A DNA stretch of 7,883 nucleotides, taken from positions 1 to 7,883 of the forward strand of contig JBKOWN010000191.1 in NCBI GenBank assembly GCA_046724435.1. The letters are read 5' to 3'. Under the pieces are notes generated by a model, which did not search any database, had not been told where the DNA came from, and saw only the letters and a program-made list of their open reading frames with translations. The position numbers were made by a program, and so were the translations under genes. How positions within the stretch are numbered: the first letter of the stretch is position 1; each line of letters opens with the position of its first letter. This stretch comes from JALZAA01 sp046724435 (GTDB lineage Bacteria; Actinomycetota; Acidimicrobiia; IMCC26256; JACDBD01). Below, piece by piece: positions 6,246 through 7,883 of this stretch.

Positions 6246-6299
6246 TAATTCATTCGTGATTGTCACACCCCATCGCTACGGTGCGAACGCTGTGACCGA
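6246..6299 (+). promoter_or_regulatory. Possible promoter/operator of the small unknown gene
   Basis: TACGGT at 6277-6282 fits the TANNNT -10 pattern and would put the transcript start near 6289, about 25 bases before the ATG. No good -35 is seen; a TTGTCA at 6260-6265 is too close (11 bases). GTGA-TTG-TCAC (6256-6266) is a small palindrome, and GTCACA (6262-6267) is repeated inverted as TGTGAC (6291-6296). These could be binding sites, but short repeats like these arise by chance. Confidence 0.3.
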
Positions 6300-6301
6300 T
6301 T

Positions 6302-6306
6302 GGGAG
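6302..6306 (+). promoter_or_regulatory. Shine-Dalgarno site of the small unknown gene
   Basis: GGGAG ends 8 bases before the ATG at 6315 and overlaps the alternative in-frame TTG at 6300, so it selects the ATG. Confidence 0.55.
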
Positions 6307-6314
6307 ACAGTCCG

Positions 6315-6707
6315 ATGCACGACCGCGTGCACCACATCCAAGCGCGGAGGGCGTTCCGGCCCGGAGGCGGGTCCTACGCGGGCCGTCTCGTGTCGGCGCT
6401 GGACAGCGAAGCGCTCGTCGCCAGGCTGTCCGACCACGTCCACGTTGCGCTGGTCGTGGCGCGACCGGAGCGGCTGGCCGCTGTGCTCCGGCGCGCTGAT
6501 GTCTCCCTGATCGAGACGGCGCCGTTGGTCCTGGTCAGCGAGGCCTACGGAGTCCTCGGGATCGCAACCGGTCCCGCGGAACCACCTGCGCAGCTTCGGG
6601 TGTGGTCGAACATCTCGCTGCTCGAGGACGGCGAGGCCGTCGAGATTCCCGCCGTCGACGAGGAGCAGCCGTCACTGCAGCTCTTAGCGGCGAAACGGGT
6701 GGCTTGA
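6315..6707 (+). CDS. Hypothetical protein, 130 residues
   Basis: I do not recognise this family. Codon third positions are strongly G/C, as in the neighbours, and a GGGAG ribosome site precedes the ATG, so it is probably a real gene. The protein has no signal peptide, membrane helix or cysteine. It starts with a basic, His/Arg-rich stretch (HDRVHHIQARRAFRPGGG, residues 2-19). The middle alternates hydrophobic strands and helices (HVALVVARPERLAAVLRRA, about 44-62, then APLVLVSEAYGVLGIATGP, about 69-87). The C-terminus is acidic (EDGEAVEIPAVDEEQP, about 103-118). This suggests a small alpha/beta cytoplasmic domain. It lies 83 bases after the transporter gene on the same strand, with a possible promoter between, and ends 3 bases from the convergent hydrolase gene. 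No function is proposed. Confidence 0.7.
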   Translation: MHDRVHHIQARRAFRPGGGSYAGRLVSALDSEALVARLSDHVHVALVVARPERLAAVLRRADVSLIETAPLVLVSEAYGVLGIATGPAEPPAQLRVWSNISLLEDGEAVEIPAVDEEQPSLQLLAAKRVA

Positions 6708-6710
6708 CCG

Positions 6711-7859
6711 TCACCTCGCGCAGACGGCGGCTCGGCTGGAGATGCCGATCGACCGGCGGCCTTCGCGGATCGGGTTCAGGTCGCGGCCGTTGGTGAGATA
6801 GCAGAACGACAGACCGCTCTCGGGGTCGGCCCAGGCGATCTGGCCGCCGGCGCCGTTGTGGCCGAACGTGCGCGGCGACTGCGTGTGCCCGAACCCGCGC
6901 CGGTTGGCATTCCCGTCGTCGCCGGCGACGACGACGCCGAGCGCACGGTTGGCGGGCGCGCCCAGTGCCAGGAGATCGGGGAACGTGTTGCGTACCCGGC
7001 CGGTGGCGTCGGCGAGCACGTCCGCATCCCAGACCCCGTCGGGGTTGTCCAGCAGCGCCTGGTAGAAGAGCGCGACCGTGGCCGCGGTGGCAACACCGCC
7101 CCCGCCGGGGACGCCGACGGCGCGGACGTCCGACCGATTGAACGACAGCAGCGCGTCGTCGGTGACCTCGGTGACGGGCAGCTCGGGCACGCCGAAGATC
7201 GCCTCGAGCTCCTCGGGCGCCGCCGGCTCCCCACACAGCTCGAGCTCGGCGATGCCGTCCTGCTCGTCGGGCGGGATGCCGACCACACGCGGCAGATCGA
7301 GTGCGCCCGTCACCCGCTCGTGGATCAACTCGCGGAAGTCGCGCCCGGAGATCCGCTCGATGAGCTCGGCGAGCACCCAGTGCGCCGAGGTCGGGTGGTA
7401 CTCGTGGGCGGTGCCCGGCTCCCAGTTGAGTCGCCACTTCGCGAACGCCTCGAGGCGGCGGTCCCGATCGGCCCACGCCGCTGGACCCAGCGGCGCCCGC
7501 GGGAAGCCCGACGTATGCAGCATCACCTGCTCGACCGTGACGACGTCCTTGCCGTTGGTCGCGAACTCGGGGATGTAGTCGGCGACGCGGCGACCGATGT
7601 CGAGGCTGCCTTCGCCGATGAGCAGCCACGCCGCGCTGGCGACGAACGTCTTCGTCGCCGAGAAGATGACGTAGCGCGTCTCCGGCGCAGCGTCGCCGAC
7701 AGTCTCGAACGCCGCGAGTTGCCCGTCCCGGGCCAGAGCGAACTGAGACGACGGCAGGAGTCCGCCGTCGATCTCCCGTCGCACCCGCGTCCGGAGCTCC
7801 GCGAGCCGTCCGGCGTCGATGCCCAGCGACTCCGGGTCGACGACGGCGGTGACGGTCAC
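6711..7859 (-). CDS. Serine hydrolase, beta-lactamase/esterase (class C-like) family
   Basis: The product is 382 residues, typical of the class C beta-lactamase/EstB-type family (Pfam Beta-lactamase). The nucleophile motif S-x-x-K is SATK (S67-K70) in YVIFSATKTFVAS. VMLHTSGFP (112-120) is the usual next block. The catalytic tyrosine is likely Y154 in PGTAHEYHPTSAH (148-160), and the third motif is H-x-G, H334-G336, in TFGHNGAGG (331-339). Most relatives without a signal peptide are cytoplasmic esterases, peptidases or amidohydrolases rather than resistance enzymes, and no leader is visible here. The GTG start at 7859 has no Shine-Dalgarno site but a TAGCGT -10-like box 7 bases upstream, suggesting a leaderless message. 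The frame is open to the right edge of the window, so a slightly longer N-terminus is possible. The substrate is unknown. Confidence 0.9.
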   Translation of the reverse strand: MTVTAVVDPESLGIDAGRLAELRTRVRREIDGGLLPSSQFALARDGQLAAFETVGDAAPETRYVIFSATKTFVASAAWLLIGEGSLDIGRRVADYIPEFATNGKDVVTVEQVMLHTSGFPRAPLGPAAWADRDRRLEAFAKWRLNWEPGTAHEYHPTSAHWVLAELIERISGRDFRELIHERVTGALDLPRVVGIPPDEQDGIAELELCGEPAAPEELEAIFGVPELPVTEVTDDALLSFNRSDVRAVGVPGGGGVATAATVALFYQALLDNPDGVWDADVLADATGRVRNTFPDLLALGAPANRALGVVVAGDDGNANRRGFGHTQSPRTFGHNGAGGQIAWADPESGLSFCYLTNGRDLNPIREGRRSIGISSRAAVCAR

Positions 7860-7866
7860 GGCCGCA

Positions 7867-7872
7867 ACGCTA
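7867..7872 (-). promoter_or_regulatory. -10-like box for a leaderless hydrolase transcript
   Basis: On the - strand TAGCGT is followed by exactly 7 bases and then the GTG start. This places the expected transcript start at or next to the first base of the start codon. Leaderless genes with TANNNT at this distance are common in Actinomycetota. The -35 region lies mostly outside the window. Confidence 0.4.
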
Positions 7873-7883
7873 GACGCGCCGAT

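Noticed and set aside
6705..6713. Similar TGACCGTCAC sequences at the end (6705) and start (7851-7859) of the hydrolase gene, suggestive of a repeat or insertion boundary
   Set aside because: The match is short, one copy contains stop codons of two genes and the other a GTG start with Thr-Val-Thr codons; chance explains it and no other mobile-element sign exists.
6535..7629. 364-codon - strand open frame overlapping the hydrolase and the orphan gene
   Set aside because: It is an Arg-rich shadow in another frame of the same strand as the serine hydrolase, whose SxxK, Tyr and HxG motifs lie in the accepted frame.
6711..7859. Antibiotic-resistance beta-lactamase
   Set aside because: The family fold is clear, but no export signal is visible, and the nearest type of relative is esterase/peptidase-like, so a resistance role is not supported.

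Overview
This 7.9 kb window is GC-rich bacterial DNA with eight protein genes packed almost end to end. The strong G/C third-position bias, several GTG/TTG starts, a possible leaderless gene and the gene families suggest a high-GC Actinomycetota. Acidimicrobiia or a neighbouring class is my guess, but nothing here fixes the taxonomy. I see no rRNA, tRNA, CRISPR array, insertion sequence or phage gene, and no gene looks broken.

Layout, left to right: (1) a + strand NAD(P)-binding, NDUFA9/NmrA-like atypical short-chain dehydrogenase (106-1005). (2) Tail to tail with it, a - strand pair in which a UbiE/MenG-like methyltransferase (2498-1767) overlaps a UbiA-like integral membrane protein (1774-1040) by 8 bases. 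(3) Divergent from the methyltransferase across 61 bp, a + strand FAD-dependent geranylgeranyl-reductase-family oxidoreductase (2560-3900). (4) A 48 bp convergent gap with a palindromic hairpin. (5) A - strand AraC-family regulator (4770-3949), head to head with (6) a + strand 14-helix DHA2-type MFS transporter (about 4789-6231). (7) A small unrecognised + strand protein (6315-6707). (8) Three bases further on and convergent, a - strand serine beta-lactamase-fold hydrolase/esterase (7859-6711).

Two functional groups can be read. Genes 2-4 combine a quinone-type C-methyltransferase, a UbiA-like membrane protein and a prenyl-chain reductase, so they plausibly tailor a prenylated lipid such as menaquinone or another isoprenoid lipid. 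The adjacent NAD(P)-binding protein may or may not belong. The UbiA-like protein lacks much of the usual Asp-rich catalytic motif, which is the most unusual point in the window. Genes 5-6 form a regulator/efflux-pump pair whose 5' ends nearly touch, so each promoter must lie inside the other's reading frame. Genes 7-8 are ordinary accessory genes; gene 7 has no function I can assign.

No spectacular new system is evident. The strongest leads are the degenerate UbiA-like protein in its lipid-tailoring cluster, the orphan 130-residue protein, and the compact regulator/transporter promoter with a 12-bp palindrome.
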